A stretch of DNA of 64,000 nt. Origin: Bacteroidales bacterium. Its GTDB lineage: Bacteria > Bacteroidota > Bacteroidia > Bacteroidales > UBA12077. Positions 53,729-62,056 of the stretch are shown here, piece by piece. The stretch spans positions 372,001 to 436,000 of the forward strand of contig JAEINU010000001.1 of the NCBI GenBank assembly GCA_016342685.1, written 5' to 3'. Both the position numbers and the translations under genes were made by a program. Each line of letters starts with the position of its first letter. Within the stretch, counting starts at the first letter, position 1. The notes beneath the pieces were generated by a model. The model did no database searches. It was not told the origin of the DNA and saw only the letters and a program-made list of their open reading frames with translations.

Positions 53729-53872
53729 ATGGATGAAAATTTAACCATATTCTTAATCGGAAGCGGATTGGTATTAGTACCTATGATGTTTGTTAAGCGT
53801 AAAGCACGAAGAAATTATCTTGTATTTATGTTGATTATGCTTGTAATAGCATTCGCATTATTATTTTTGTAA
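53729..53872 (+). CDS. 47-aa two-helix membrane peptide
   Basis: MDENLTIFLIGSGLVLVPMM, then KRKARRN loop and a second helix (LVFMLIMLVIAFALLFL). Good A-rich start context (AATAAAACTATG). On the + strand after the accessory pair; possible holin/antiholin-type or exclusion peptide. Confidence 0.5.
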   Translation: MDENLTIFLIGSGLVLVPMMFVKRKARRNYLVFMLIMLVIAFALLFL

Positions 53873-53884
53873 AAAAATAACAGT

Positions 53885-54247
53885 CTATCGTTTTCTTAGA
53901 TATGGACATTTAGCACATGATCCATATCTTTCACATTCGCCTGGTTGAAGTTCTATACAGACAGGATCTTTTTCTAAAATTGAATTAACAGTATTAGCAA
54001 TGCCTTTCATAGTTTTGAGTTCACTATTCGTCGCATATTCTAAAAGCTCAGATGCTTGTTTTTGAGTGATTTCCTCAGGCATTGGAATAGTTTTAAGAAG
54101 CTTTTCACTCATGTTTGGTAATCCAAGTAATACACTGCAGTGTTCGCATTTCCATTTATAGAAATAGTTGCCTAATTTGTCGTAATATTTACCTTCTTTG
54201 CTAGGCTTGTGACCTAAGAAGTTACATTTTATACGTTTTAAGTTCAT
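53885..54247 (-). CDS. Cys-rich phage protein, DUF1660-like start
   Basis: 120 aa. The N-terminus KCNFLGHKPSKEG plus WKCEHCSVLL resembles the DUF1660-type prophage zinc protein; the C-terminus has a second cluster CERYGSCAKCPYLRK. It probably binds one or two Zn ions or a metal cluster. It is the first of three consecutive small Cys-rich genes. Confidence 0.55.
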   Translation of the reverse strand: MNLKRIKCNFLGHKPSKEGKYYDKLGNYFYKWKCEHCSVLLGLPNMSEKLLKTIPMPEEITQKQASELLEYATNSELKTMKGIANTVNSILEKDPVCIELQPGECERYGSCAKCPYLRKR

Positions 54248-54312
54248 AGTTAAGTTAAAGGATTAAGGTTAAAAGTTTTAGGATTGTTATTTAACCAGGC
54301 TCTATCGATAGG

Positions 54313-54441
54313 TTAATAAATACCTGTAGGATATTTTACTTTTCTTTTGTCACAAATAGAACATTCGTAATACTGATTTATACTTGTCTCGTGATGAAAT
54401 ATATAGAAATGTATCCCTATTTTATGAAGTATCTTTTTCAT
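54313..54441 (-). CDS. 42-aa peptide with CxxC
   Basis: MKKILHKIGIHFYIFHHETS, then YYECSICDKRKVKYPTG. Start overlaps the end of the 57-aa gene (TAATTATG, frame-shifted). One CSIC pair and two His suggest a half zinc ribbon. Too short for standard calling. Confidence 0.5.
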   Translation of the reverse strand: MKKILHKIGIHFYIFHHETSINQYYECSICDKRKVKYPTGIY

Positions 54442-54443
54442 AA

Positions 54444-54617
54444 TTACTCCTTTATAATTTTTATCCCTGCATCTTGAATGCATTTCTCAACATGGTGTTT
54501 CCAGTGTGATGCTTTGCAAGTATCTGTACATTTTGGGCAGCGATCGACAGTATATGGTGATACACATATTCCCATTGCAATCTTTTCATCGTCTGATAAT
54601 TCTTTGTTTTTACACAT
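54444..54617 (-). CDS. 57-aa Cys-rich small protein
   Basis: MCKNKELSDDEKIAMGICVS, with CPKCTDTCKASHWKHHVEKC: at least five Cys and three His, typical of a compact zinc-binding protein. Lies between the DnaA-like gene and the CxxC peptide in one operon; its stop is 3 bases from the next gene's start. Confidence 0.6.
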   Translation of the reverse strand: MCKNKELSDDEKIAMGICVSPYTVDRCPKCTDTCKASHWKHHVEKCIQDAGIKIIKE

Positions 54618-54628
54618 TCGTTTAGTTT

Positions 54629-55006
54629 TTAAATATTTCTATAAATAAATTTCTCAAGTAGTTCAAGTTCTTGTCGATATTTAGCATCGGTATCTTTTAG
54701 ATTATTAACTGTTTTTATAGAGTGTAGAACAGTAGCATGATCTTTTTCTCCTATTACCAGACCTATTGTTGCTAAACTGTCTTTTGTTAATAATTTAGCA
54801 AAGTAGTGCGCTTGTTGGCGAGGTTTAACAATTTCCCTTTTTCTATCTTTGTAGTCAATTAAAAAAGATCTAATTCCGTGAAATTCTGCAACAAGAAGTT
54901 TAATATGATTAGTTGTAATTGTACTATCAAGTTTCTTTTTACTCGCTGTAATAGCTAATCCCGGTATTATGTAAGCCGAGAATTTTGGTTTTGTTATTGT
55001 TTCCAT
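54629..55006 (-). CDS. DnaA domain IV-like phage protein
   Basis: 125 aa from METITKPKFSAYI, the first ATG (a TTG lies 15 bases upstream). The C-terminal half, DRKREIVKPRQQAHYFAKLL through IGLVIGEKDHATVLHSIKTV, is the DnaA DNA-binding domain: conserved basic helix and the DHxTVLH signature. No AAA+ domain, so it is an origin-binding or DnaA-competing protein. The adjacent iteron array may be its target. Confidence 0.82.
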   Translation of the reverse strand: METITKPKFSAYIIPGLAITASKKKLDSTITTNHIKLLVAEFHGIRSFLIDYKDRKREIVKPRQQAHYFAKLLTKDSLATIGLVIGEKDHATVLHSIKTVNNLKDTDAKYRQELELLEKFIYRNI

Positions 55007-55053
55007 ATCTCTTTTTCTCAATTTTTAAAAACTTTTTCCGAAAGTAACCTACT

Positions 55054-55229
55054 ACTTACTACAGGCTTGTAAGTTTCTGTTATGCTGTTTGTTAAGTATA
55101 AAACACACCTGCAACATTTTATTTGTAGTAAGTTGTAGTAAGTTATGTAGTAGGTTCGCAAGAGGGTTACTTACTACACTTTTTGCACTGATTTTCAGAT
55201 TTTTGCAGAGTGTAGTAAGTGTAGTATGT
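55054..55229. repeat. GTAGTAAGT iteron array, candidate replication origin
   Basis: Seven 9-base units: + strand GTAGTAAGT at 55125, 55135 and 55212, GTAGTAGGT at 55147, GTAGTATGT at 55221; inverted at 55054 and 55169. They lie in the 305-base gap between the DnaA-domain protein and the VapE-like gene, flanked by AT-rich DNA. A 66-aa frame across them is a product of the repeats. Iterons next to an initiator-like protein are typical of phage or plasmid origins. Confidence 0.65.
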
Positions 55230-55311
55230 TGTTTTTTAAGTTGTTCGCTCATGCTTTGTATTTATTTATTATAACTAATTGATAATTAATATTATAAAAT
55301 ATATATAGACA

Positions 55312-56586
55312 TTATAATTTTTTCACGTGATAAACTTTTTTCGGTTGGCCACTGATTCGTTTCGAAACTTTTTCGAAATGCAAAGCGGTTAATGCATAGC
55401 CGATTGATTCCGGCGAGATTCTGTTTGTAAAGTCCCCCCTTACACGGTTACTACTAATAAGATCCTGAGCAATTTCTTTCGGCTGTTTCCACTCATATTC
55501 TTTACCATCCATCGGGCGTTCGTAATATAATTTTATGAGTTTCATTGCCGGTGTTTCGATAATAAACCGGGAGTTGTACTCTCTTAATTCTTCGAAATCG
55601 GTTAAATTAAATTCATAATCGAAGCCTTTTTTCTTATCTGCAGAAAACGAATTAAACAAGGTTGCTGCTTCGGCCCATACCTGATCGGGATCTACTTTTT
55701 TAGAATATTCCTGGTTAATACTTTCGATTTCGACGGTTCCGAATCGTCGGTATCCCATATCGGGAGTTAAGAAACCACCCATTTCTGCATTTTTATTCGA
55801 AGTAAAAGCTGCAGATCCTATTCTTTTTCTTTTTACTGGGAATGGATCGTTGCGTTCTTTTATTAATAAATCGGGCGACGATAACAGATTCTTAAATGGT
55901 TCTGGATTTCGTTTATCAATACCACATAATTCGTCGAAATTTATCAGAAAATTTTTAACAAATGCCTCGGTAAGATTCAGTTTTTGTTCCTTTTTATCGG
56001 TAACTGTAATGTAATAATCACGTAAGGGTTGACTTAAAAATTCGAAAAAGAAACTTTTACCAATCCCCTCGGACGTATGCACCAATCCAAAAAGAACTTC
56101 GTTTTTATAAGCACCAAATGAGCATGCAACCACAGCAACCAACCATTTTTTAAAAAGCTTATTAAATCTGCTCTGATAATATCCTTTCTTTTTATCGCCA
56201 AACTCGCGAGCTTTTAAATGATTGCATAATATATCGATATGCGATACACCATCGTATTTAAGCGAGTTAAAATAATCTTCGATCGGATTGTACATTTTGG
56301 TGTAATGTGGCGATTTAAGAATTTTTCGTAAAATAGTATCGGAATGATTTACACCCATTGAATATAAGTGCAGGCTTACTTCGTCGACAGTAATTACACC
56401 ATCTTTATAATTGTTATTTTTTGATGTGATAATACTTTTCGATTTATCAAAAATATTCATCTTAATATCGAACTCGTAATTAATAGCATCGGTAATATTT
56501 TTAATCCGATCGAGACTCATTATTTTATTATCGTCGGGAGTTATATCGGATAATCTTCGGGCGGTTGTAGCGGTTTCTTGGCTCAT
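55312..56586 (-). CDS. VapE/VirE-like helicase-primase protein
   Basis: 424 aa. Central ATPase: Walker A-like SEGIGKS (172-178), acidic Walker B-like NFLINFDELCGID, arginine-rich sensor region RRFGTVEIESI; C-terminal winged-helix-like end. This is the VapE/virulence-associated E domain of phage and island replication proteins. It likely melts or primes the origin next to it. Overlaps the next gene by 4 bases. Confidence 0.8.
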   Translation of the reverse strand: MSQETATTARRLSDITPDDNKIMSLDRIKNITDAINYEFDIKMNIFDKSKSIITSKNNNYKDGVITVDEVSLHLYSMGVNHSDTILRKILKSPHYTKMYNPIEDYFNSLKYDGVSHIDILCNHLKAREFGDKKKGYYQSRFNKLFKKWLVAVVACSFGAYKNEVLFGLVHTSEGIGKSFFFEFLSQPLRDYYITVTDKKEQKLNLTEAFVKNFLINFDELCGIDKRNPEPFKNLLSSPDLLIKERNDPFPVKRKRIGSAAFTSNKNAEMGGFLTPDMGYRRFGTVEIESINQEYSKKVDPDQVWAEAATLFNSFSADKKKGFDYEFNLTDFEELREYNSRFIIETPAMKLIKLYYERPMDGKEYEWKQPKEIAQDLISSNRVRGDFTNRISPESIGYALTALHFEKVSKRISGQPKKVYHVKKL

Positions 56587-57269
56587 TTTCTGCGTGTTTT
56601 TCCTTTAAATTCGATTTCATTAAACATGGCTGTCATTCGGTTGGTTGTTACTCTTCCGTAAATTGGTTCGAAGGATTCGATCGGACGTTGTGCAGTTGCG
56701 TGTGTCCAAGATCCTTCGTGTTCTCGTAAATGAATAATGTTTGGAATAGGCTTTGTTTTATTTCCAAAATCATTAATTTCTTTTCTTTCTCGGCCTATAT
56801 CATCAAAATAGATGGTTCTTTTACGGAAGTAAACCAGGGTTTTTTCGAGTATTATTTCGTGTAGCATTTTGCATTCTACTAATTGAAATACTTTATGATT
56901 GAAATCATTAAATAACTCTTGCATTATTCTGAGCATGGTTGTTTTTCCTGTTCCATACTCTTCGCTCCAAAACCATAATCCTTTATGTAAATCGCCCGAA
57001 AATTTAGCGTTTCCGGTAGCATAGTAATACAAGTCGGTAATTATATCCTTATTGTAAATATCGATGCTAAAATCATCGTCTTTGCCCTTCTCTCTAATTA
57101 TGCGTTCACCTTTTAATTGAATCAGGCGTATAAAATTTTCGGGGGTCTCTTTTATAAACAAACGTTTATGATAGATATTTTTCTTTAACGATCCGATCTT
57201 CTGCGATTCGTTTTTGGCAATTATATCTCCAATGCTAGTTGTTTTCGAGATCCGGGTCGAATTTTCCAT
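56583..57269 (-). CDS. DnaC/IstB-like ATPase, helicase loader
   Basis: 228 aa. AAA+ ATPase with Walker A EYGTGKT (104-110) and Walker B TIYFDDIG (152-159), then sensor arginines near RVTTNRM. In phages such proteins load the replicative helicase. Located between the DnaT/RepO-like and VapE-like genes; overlaps both. Confidence 0.82.
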   Translation of the reverse strand: MENSTRISKTTSIGDIIAKNESQKIGSLKKNIYHKRLFIKETPENFIRLIQLKGERIIREKGKDDDFSIDIYNKDIITDLYYYATGNAKFSGDLHKGLWFWSEEYGTGKTTMLRIMQELFNDFNHKVFQLVECKMLHEIILEKTLVYFRKRTIYFDDIGRERKEINDFGNKTKPIPNIIHLREHEGSWTHATAQRPIESFEPIYGRVTTNRMTAMFNEIEFKGKTRRK

Positions 57270-57714
57270 CTTTTGGTGGTTTTTGGTTATTAACTGAGTT
57301 TCGGTTTACCTTAAAAAATTTGGGGTAATTGTTTGCCGATGCATAATTAAGCATGTAAATGGCTTCGTCTTTATTGCGATCGGACATATCGAGTAATAAT
57401 TGCAATGCTTTTGCCTCCATACGAGTTAGCATGGTTACTCCTTTTTGCTCGGCTAAATACTCTTTCCAATCTTGCCAGGCAGTTAAGAAATCTTTGTGAT
57501 TAAACTCATCGGGTATTTGTATAATGATAGGCTTTGCAGGGTTAAATTCATTTTCGAATTTATTTACATTGCCCTGAATCACTTTCCATTTCTTGCGTAA
57601 TTTCTTAATCTCGGTATATAATGCCGGCGATTGCGGAACCATCGGAAAAAACTCTTTCATAATGGTTGCAAAATCATCGAGATTAACAAATAATTCGTCC
57701 CAGGTGTTTTTCAT
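57235..57714 (-). CDS. Phage replication protein, RepO/DnaT-like end
   Basis: 159 aa. The C-terminal stretch ending DMSDRNKDEAIYMLNYASAN with NYPKFFK follows the common pattern (AI.MI..SI.NGW.GLF) of helicase-recruiting phage proteins. ACCAAACACCAC leader one base before the ATG. Its end overlaps the loader by 35 bases. Confidence 0.6.
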   Translation of the reverse strand: MKNTWDELFVNLDDFATIMKEFFPMVPQSPALYTEIKKLRKKWKVIQGNVNKFENEFNPAKPIIIQIPDEFNHKDFLTAWQDWKEYLAEQKGVTMLTRMEAKALQLLLDMSDRNKDEAIYMLNYASANNYPKFFKVNRNSVNNQKPPKDGKFDPDLENN

Positions 57715-57728
57715 AGTGGTGTTTGGTG

Positions 57729-58007
57729 TTAATTAATCGTTGACTGCACTGAATAGTTCTTTTGGGTCAGTTCAGTAAAATATTTTTTAAATAGATCAGG
57801 TATTCCGCTTTCAAAATCATTGTAAGGAACTTCAATAAGCCTTTTTCTTGATTGAATTTTGTATTTCTTTTTGATTCTATGATGTAGATAATATCTGTGT
57901 TGAGCTTCCTTTTTTGATTCACATGATTTATTCTTTTTCACATGCTTAATCTTCTTTTTAGTCGAGATTGTTTCTATATCTTTTGGATTAAATAAAAGTT
58001 GTGTCAT
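57729..58007 (-). CDS. Basic small phage protein
   Basis: 92 aa, very Lys-rich (KKKIKHVKKNKSCESKKEAQ), possibly nucleic-acid binding. In the early operon, just upstream of the replication genes. Unknown. Confidence 0.5.
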   Translation of the reverse strand: MTQLLFNPKDIETISTKKKIKHVKKNKSCESKKEAQHRYYLHHRIKKKYKIQSRKRLIEVPYNDFESGIPDLFKKYFTELTQKNYSVQSTIN

Positions 58008-58063
58008 AATAAAAATCTGTATTAATATTTCGATTATCTATACAAGTGTTTAGAAATTCTGGA

Positions 58064-58960
58064 TTAAAATGCCTCCATGGGTTCGTAAAACTTTTGTGAT
58101 ACTTGCTTTGGCTTCGTTGTTAATTTACTTTCGATATGTTCTTTAATTGAAGTTAGCCTGGCAATTTCCTTCATAATTATTATGCGATCTTGTCGTTGGC
58201 TCACATTATCCCAAATTCTTTCGGCTTTGCGCTGTTCTTTTCGCAATCGGATATCGATTAATGGAAGAGCTCTTTTGTAATTATTTAATGATATCCTTGT
58301 AAAAGATCTTAATTCAAGATTCTCGGCATCATCGTTTAGTGGATCTAAATCGATATGATATACTTTCTTGCCTGCAGGAACGGGAGCAATAAATTTATTG
58401 TAGAACCAACGGGTATATGGTATAAAATGACCATTGATTTTAATAACTCGGCGACCGTCCCAAATTCGTGTATCTTCTTCTGCAGCAATTTTACGATATC
58501 CACGAGTCCAAGTATTATCATCTTTTGAATAGAAGCGCATATCACCACATAGTCGATTATCTGAAATAATTCTTTGTATTTGCTCTTTTGTGCGACTTAA
58601 ACCAAGCAGCGTGCGTTTCTTTTCGATGTGCTTTTTTGTAAACGTTCGTTTAATTTGTTTTCCGTCTCGCTCTCCAGTAGATATTCCATATTTATTCAAT
58701 AAATCCGATATTTGAGTATCTCCCATGAGTGGGTACCAAGCTTTCATTTTATTTATATCGTCGGTGCACCAACGTATCTGAAACCCACGTGTTAATCCAA
58801 TCAGTTTACATTTACTTCGTAATCCTGATACTGAATATTGATTGTGCTTTGCTCTGAACTTATTAATATGTTCGGCTAGTTGAGCATTGTTCAGCACAAA
58901 AAAGTTTTCTTTTAGAAACTTAATCTCGTCGGGTTGTAAAGCTAATTTTGGAGCTCCCAT
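58064..58960 (-). CDS. HNH endonuclease
   Basis: 298 aa. N-terminal HTH-like DNA-binding region (YSVSGLRSKCKLIGLTRGF), then HNH domain: YHIDLDPLNDDAENLEL, with upstream YTRWFYNKFIAP. Phage HNH enzymes serve in packaging or are homing-like. Here it is in the early region, more like a homing/free-standing or recombination nuclease. Ends with a basic helical tail. Confidence 0.78.
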   Translation of the reverse strand: MGAPKLALQPDEIKFLKENFFVLNNAQLAEHINKFRAKHNQYSVSGLRSKCKLIGLTRGFQIRWCTDDINKMKAWYPLMGDTQISDLLNKYGISTGERDGKQIKRTFTKKHIEKKRTLLGLSRTKEQIQRIISDNRLCGDMRFYSKDDNTWTRGYRKIAAEEDTRIWDGRRVIKINGHFIPYTRWFYNKFIAPVPAGKKVYHIDLDPLNDDAENLELRSFTRISLNNYKRALPLIDIRLRKEQRKAERIWDNVSQRQDRIIIMKEIARLTSIKEHIESKLTTKPKQVSQKFYEPMEAF

Positions 58961-58962
58961 AA

Positions 58963-59400
58963 TTAATGCTCTTTTGCGATTTCGGTTAAATTCCCTTTCA
59001 AATTCTCGATATCGGCATCGATTACTTCGGTAGCCTTGTGCTTATCGAGTGCTAATCGTAGAGCAGTTTCCATGCATATTCGTGCATCGTTTTTCTCAGT
59101 GGGTTTTGGCAAAAGAACATACAGCTTGCCTTTATAGGTGAACATTAGATCGATGCTTTCAATCTCGTTTAAGTTTATAGGGCTGCATGCTTCGTTGTCC
59201 TTCGACGGGCTCAGGATGACATCCGCATGACAAGTAGATTTTACCTTAATATGTGGCGATTTACTTGCTTCTGTTTTGCTCCAAGTCTTTTTCTGTTCGC
59301 TTACTTTGTCACCCTGAGCTTGTCGAAGGGCGACATCCTTCTTAACTCGTGCATTTTTTGCACTTGTTGCTTTTTTCTTGGTGTTGGTGGTGTTTGGCAT
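58963..59400 (-). CDS. Phage protein containing two REP-like insertions
   Basis: 145 aa from MPNTTNTKKKATSAKN, ATG at 59400; the in-frame region upstream is leader. The frame contains ALRQAQGDK and VILSPSKD, the peptides produced when the Bacteroidota CTTCGACAAGCTCAG palindrome is inserted in genes. The C-terminal 60 residues (LMFTYKGKLYVLLPKPTEKN) look ordered. Function unknown; the REP sequences separate its basic start from its folded end. Confidence 0.6.
   Translation of the reverse strand: MPNTTNTKKKATSAKNARVKKDVALRQAQGDKVSEQKKTWSKTEASKSPHIKVKSTCHADVILSPSKDNEACSPINLNEIESIDLMFTYKGKLYVLLPKPTEKNDARICMETALRLALDKHKATEVIDADIENLKGNLTEIAKEH
59199..59221. repeat. REP-like half element inside coding sequence
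   Basis: CCTTCGACGGGCTCAGGATG then ACA, + strand orientation; partner in inverted orientation at 59307. Confidence 0.75.
59307..59329. repeat. REP-like half element, inverted
   Basis: TGTCACCCTGAGCTTGTCGA then AGG: inverted copy 85 bases from the first, both inside the 145-aa gene. Confidence 0.75.
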
Positions 59401-59431
59401 TTTTTTAGATTTTAGTATTGAGTATTTAGTA

Positions 59432-59761
59432 TCAAGATTTAAGATTGGTCCAGGGAACAATTGTTCCGCAAAAGATTTTGTAATCGCCCGGTTCTGCATT
59501 TACGATTAATCCGTTTGAATAAGTGTGTGTTTCGGGCTGAGTAAGTTTTTCGAATCCTTTAAACTCACACAGAAACGCAGGGCGTTTGTGTCCGTAACCA
59601 TTTCTAAACTCGATATAATCGTACTCTCGTTTGGATCCATCTTTATTGTAAAGTCTGGACTCGATCCACGCACCAGGCTTTCGAAACTCATCGGGTTTTT
59701 CGCCTGTTTCCATCACCTGATACGGTGGATATTCGAGAGGGAGTTTTAGGATTCTAAGCAT
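59432..59761 (-). CDS. ASCH-like domain protein
   Basis: 109 aa. ILKLPLEYPPYQVMETGEKP then DEFRKPGAW resembles the ASCH/PUA-like start with the conserved (G)EKxxEfR, and GDYKIFCGTI ends the barrel. ASCH proteins bind RNA or modified nucleotides. Early operon gene. Confidence 0.55.
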   Translation of the reverse strand: MLRILKLPLEYPPYQVMETGEKPDEFRKPGAWIESRLYNKDGSKREYDYIEFRNGYGHKRPAFLCEFKGFEKLTQPETHTYSNGLIVNAEPGDYKIFCGTIVPWTNLKS

Positions 59762-59763
59762 GA

Positions 59764-60108
59764 TTATTCAGTTGTTATTTCAACAAACAAATTATCTTCG
59801 TCGAACTTATAAGCATCGACATTGGTAAGTGTAAGTCCGACCGAACCGTCGAGCTTTGGATATCCTTCCATATTATTAAACTCATCGGTTACACCATACG
59901 TGTTATAATCATTTTCCGAGGCAACTTCGATGCATCTAATGGCTATCTTCTTTAATACTTCGTCTACTGGATCAGCTTCTTTGTTGTACTCCCAAGTAAA
60001 GAATTCAAGAGTTAAATTGGCGAGTTCTGCAGTGAACTTATCGGTGTCAACTTCGAAATTGGCATTTGCTTCGTGACATCCGTATGTAAAATCGTATTTC
60101 TTTTTCAT
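59764..60108 (-). CDS. DUF2528-like phage protein
   Basis: 114 aa. KKKYDFTYGCHEANANFEVD followed by TLEFFTWEYN and VLKKIAIRCIEVASE resembles DUF2528 phage proteins. Function unknown. Confidence 0.5.
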   Translation of the reverse strand: MKKKYDFTYGCHEANANFEVDTDKFTAELANLTLEFFTWEYNKEADPVDEVLKKIAIRCIEVASENDYNTYGVTDEFNNMEGYPKLDGSVGLTLTNVDAYKFDEDNLFVEITTE

Positions 60109-60125
60109 GGTAATTAGTTCAAAGT

Positions 60126-60347
60126 TTAAAGTATAAGATTAGCAGGGTACACTTCTACATCTGTACTTGGTGGAGTGCATTCTTGAAGTTCTTTTTCAAA
60201 CTCAGAGCAATCTTCATCTTTATTCATGGCTACTCTTGTGATAAAGGCATGGACTTTAATTCCGCTTTCGGTTTCTCCTTCCCAAATTCGGGCAGGTACA
60301 TCGCCTAACTTTACTATTTTACTGGTGTTCTGTAGTGTTACTTTCAT
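60126..60347 (-). CDS. Small phage protein, unknown
   Basis: 73 aa from ATG 60347, chosen because ACCAAATAAACACC directly precedes it; the longer frame would translate an AT-rich leader. Beta-rich (TSKIVKLGDVPARIWEGETE). Confidence 0.5.
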   Translation of the reverse strand: MKVTLQNTSKIVKLGDVPARIWEGETESGIKVHAFITRVAMNKDEDCSEFEKELQECTPPSTDVEVYPANLIL

Positions 60348-60381
60348 GGTGTTTATTTGGTTATTGAATAATTGATTATTG

Positions 60382-61440
60382 TTAATTGATTTTAGGAAAC
60401 TCATGATACTCTTCTCCATCGAGTAGGTGACCAGAATATTTTTTACCAACTTTTAGCATGGCTTCTTTCTTATCATTCCATGCATGCATTGCTTTTATTC
60501 TGCATTTTGGATGTTCGATTGCCATTATTGCCGGTTCCAAATCATCGCCTGGCATCCACTCACCCCATTGTTTAAAGAAGAAAGGAACGTTTGCAGTTTT
60601 GCACTGGTCACGTAAAGATCGCACCCAATTGGGATGCATTGGTCGTGCTTTGAATCCTGATTCACCTCCGCAGATTACCCAATCGAGTTTTGGTCCTTCT
60701 AATGCTCTCGATAAATCACCAGCACTTGTTAGATAGTTATAGAGTTGATTTCCCATTTGGCCATCAGTTAAATCAATTGCTGATAACATAGGTTCTATTG
60801 AAACAAATCGTACAGCTGCAGGGATATTTAATAATATAGGAATTCGTTTATCGGCTTGTTCCTGGTTCTCTGCAGTAACTCCTAGCCAAATGTTTTTAAA
60901 TGGCCATTCTTTTTCGGCTCGATTGTTAACATAACAAGCAATTACATCAGGACATTCACTTTGTTTGTCAACTACTCCCATTTCGTAAATGGCATCTTCC
61001 CAACATGCAATCAAAGTTTCTTTGCCTTGTGAAAAGTAATCGTGCATTCGGTTTGCCCTTTTTGTAAGTATTTGGAAGGTGTGTTTTGGGCTTATGGCAA
61101 TTATCGCCATTACTTTATCTATTTCTTTAAAAGGAGTTGATTCGTGAAACAAATCGCCCATACTGATTACAAAAACCATACGAGGTTTTTTCCATGATAA
61201 AGGTTTGTACAAACCTTCTTCATTTAAATGGGTTTGACCATTCCATTTTGGAAGATATTTAAACTTTTCGGGATCATCTTCTTTATTATTGTCTAAAACA
61301 AAAGCGTAATAATCAGTGTGTGGCATATGCACTAATCTTAGTGCCATTTTTTCGGCATAACAATTTTGGCATCCGGGCGAGAGTTTTGAACAACCCACTA
61401 TTGGATTCCATGTTTCGTTGGTCCATTCTATTTTACTCAT
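60382..61440 (-). CDS. DUF5131 (phage Gp37/Gp68) family protein
   Basis: 352 aa. WNPIVGCSKLSPGCQNCYAE contains a three-Cys cluster (Cx6Cx2C) as in radical-SAM-like proteins; WLGVTAENQEQADKRIP and CGGESGFKARPMHP are family blocks. DUF5131 is common on phages and may modify a nucleotide or protein. Substrate unknown. Fe-S binding is inferred from the Cys pattern. Confidence 0.85.
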   Translation of the reverse strand: MSKIEWTNETWNPIVGCSKLSPGCQNCYAEKMALRLVHMPHTDYYAFVLDNNKEDDPEKFKYLPKWNGQTHLNEEGLYKPLSWKKPRMVFVISMGDLFHESTPFKEIDKVMAIIAISPKHTFQILTKRANRMHDYFSQGKETLIACWEDAIYEMGVVDKQSECPDVIACYVNNRAEKEWPFKNIWLGVTAENQEQADKRIPILLNIPAAVRFVSIEPMLSAIDLTDGQMGNQLYNYLTSAGDLSRALEGPKLDWVICGGESGFKARPMHPNWVRSLRDQCKTANVPFFFKQWGEWMPGDDLEPAIMAIEHPKCRIKAMHAWNDKKEAMLKVGKKYSGHLLDGEEYHEFPKIN

Positions 61441-61445
61441 AATAA

Positions 61446-61691
61446 TTAGTTTAAAGGTTCAAGTTCAAAGTTTGGATGCAGTTCTCGTGAGATTGCTGTA
61501 TTAATTTCTTCGTTAATTAATTCGATTTCGGCTTCCATACTAGAAAGTTCTTTTTCTAGTCGGCGTTGTTTTCTTATTGTTCGGGGCTTTGAATGAAGCT
61601 CCTTTTGTTCGAGAGTTTTCAGGCAGTATATACTTAGGTGTTGCTTTTTGAAATCTCTCAGTTCCGTAATGCTCAAATCTGATGGTATCAT
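61446..61691 (-). CDS. Coiled-coil phage protein, overlapping frame
   Basis: 81 aa. Coiled coil (LEKELSSMEAEIELINEEIN). Overlaps the neighbour's C-terminal 152 bases in another frame. Both have plausible composition; only one may be translated. Confidence 0.4.
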   Translation of the reverse strand: MIPSDLSITELRDFKKQHLSIYCLKTLEQKELHSKPRTIRKQRRLEKELSSMEAEIELINEEINTAISRELHPNFELEPLN

Positions 61692-62040
61692 TGGTTAAGT
61701 CGTTTTTGTATTGTTGTGCTGCAGCTTCGAGTGCAAGCTCCCCGGCATTTTCTGCTATATGCAATCCTTTTTGTACTCCACAACGGTAAATAAATGCTGT
61801 GTACATTAGGATTATTATTAGGATTAGTGCGATTTGATTTTTAGAAATCGATTTCGATTCAATAATTTGCAAGTATTCGCAAAGGAAATGACCGCTAAAA
61901 CCTTTTAGAAACACAACTTCGTGTTTACTCTTACTCATAAAAGAATCTGATCGACAGATCCATGTTCTACCCTTGTAATGGTCGGCTTCGCCACATGTGT
62001 GCATAACTACTTTATCGCCTTTTTTTAGATTTTTCATCAT
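61540..62040 (-). CDS. Membrane phage protein, unknown
   Basis: 166 aa, ATG 62040. Basic soluble part (MKNLKKGDKVVMHTCGEADH), one membrane helix (QIALILIIILMYTAFIYRC), then a variable tail that overlaps the coiled-coil gene. The N-terminal part resembles small modulators. Function unknown. Confidence 0.45.
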   Translation of the reverse strand: MMKNLKKGDKVVMHTCGEADHYKGRTWICRSDSFMSKSKHEVVFLKGFSGHFLCEYLQIIESKSISKNQIALILIIILMYTAFIYRCGVQKGLHIAENAGELALEAAAQQYKNDLTNDTIRFEHYGTERFQKATPKYILPENSRTKGASFKAPNNKKTTPTRKRTF

Positions 62041-62056
62041 TCTCAATTTTTAATTC

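Noticed and set aside
55052-55252. 66-aa frame in the iteron region
   Set aside because: It is mostly a translation of the repeats; start context is ordinary, and the DNA pattern explains it better.
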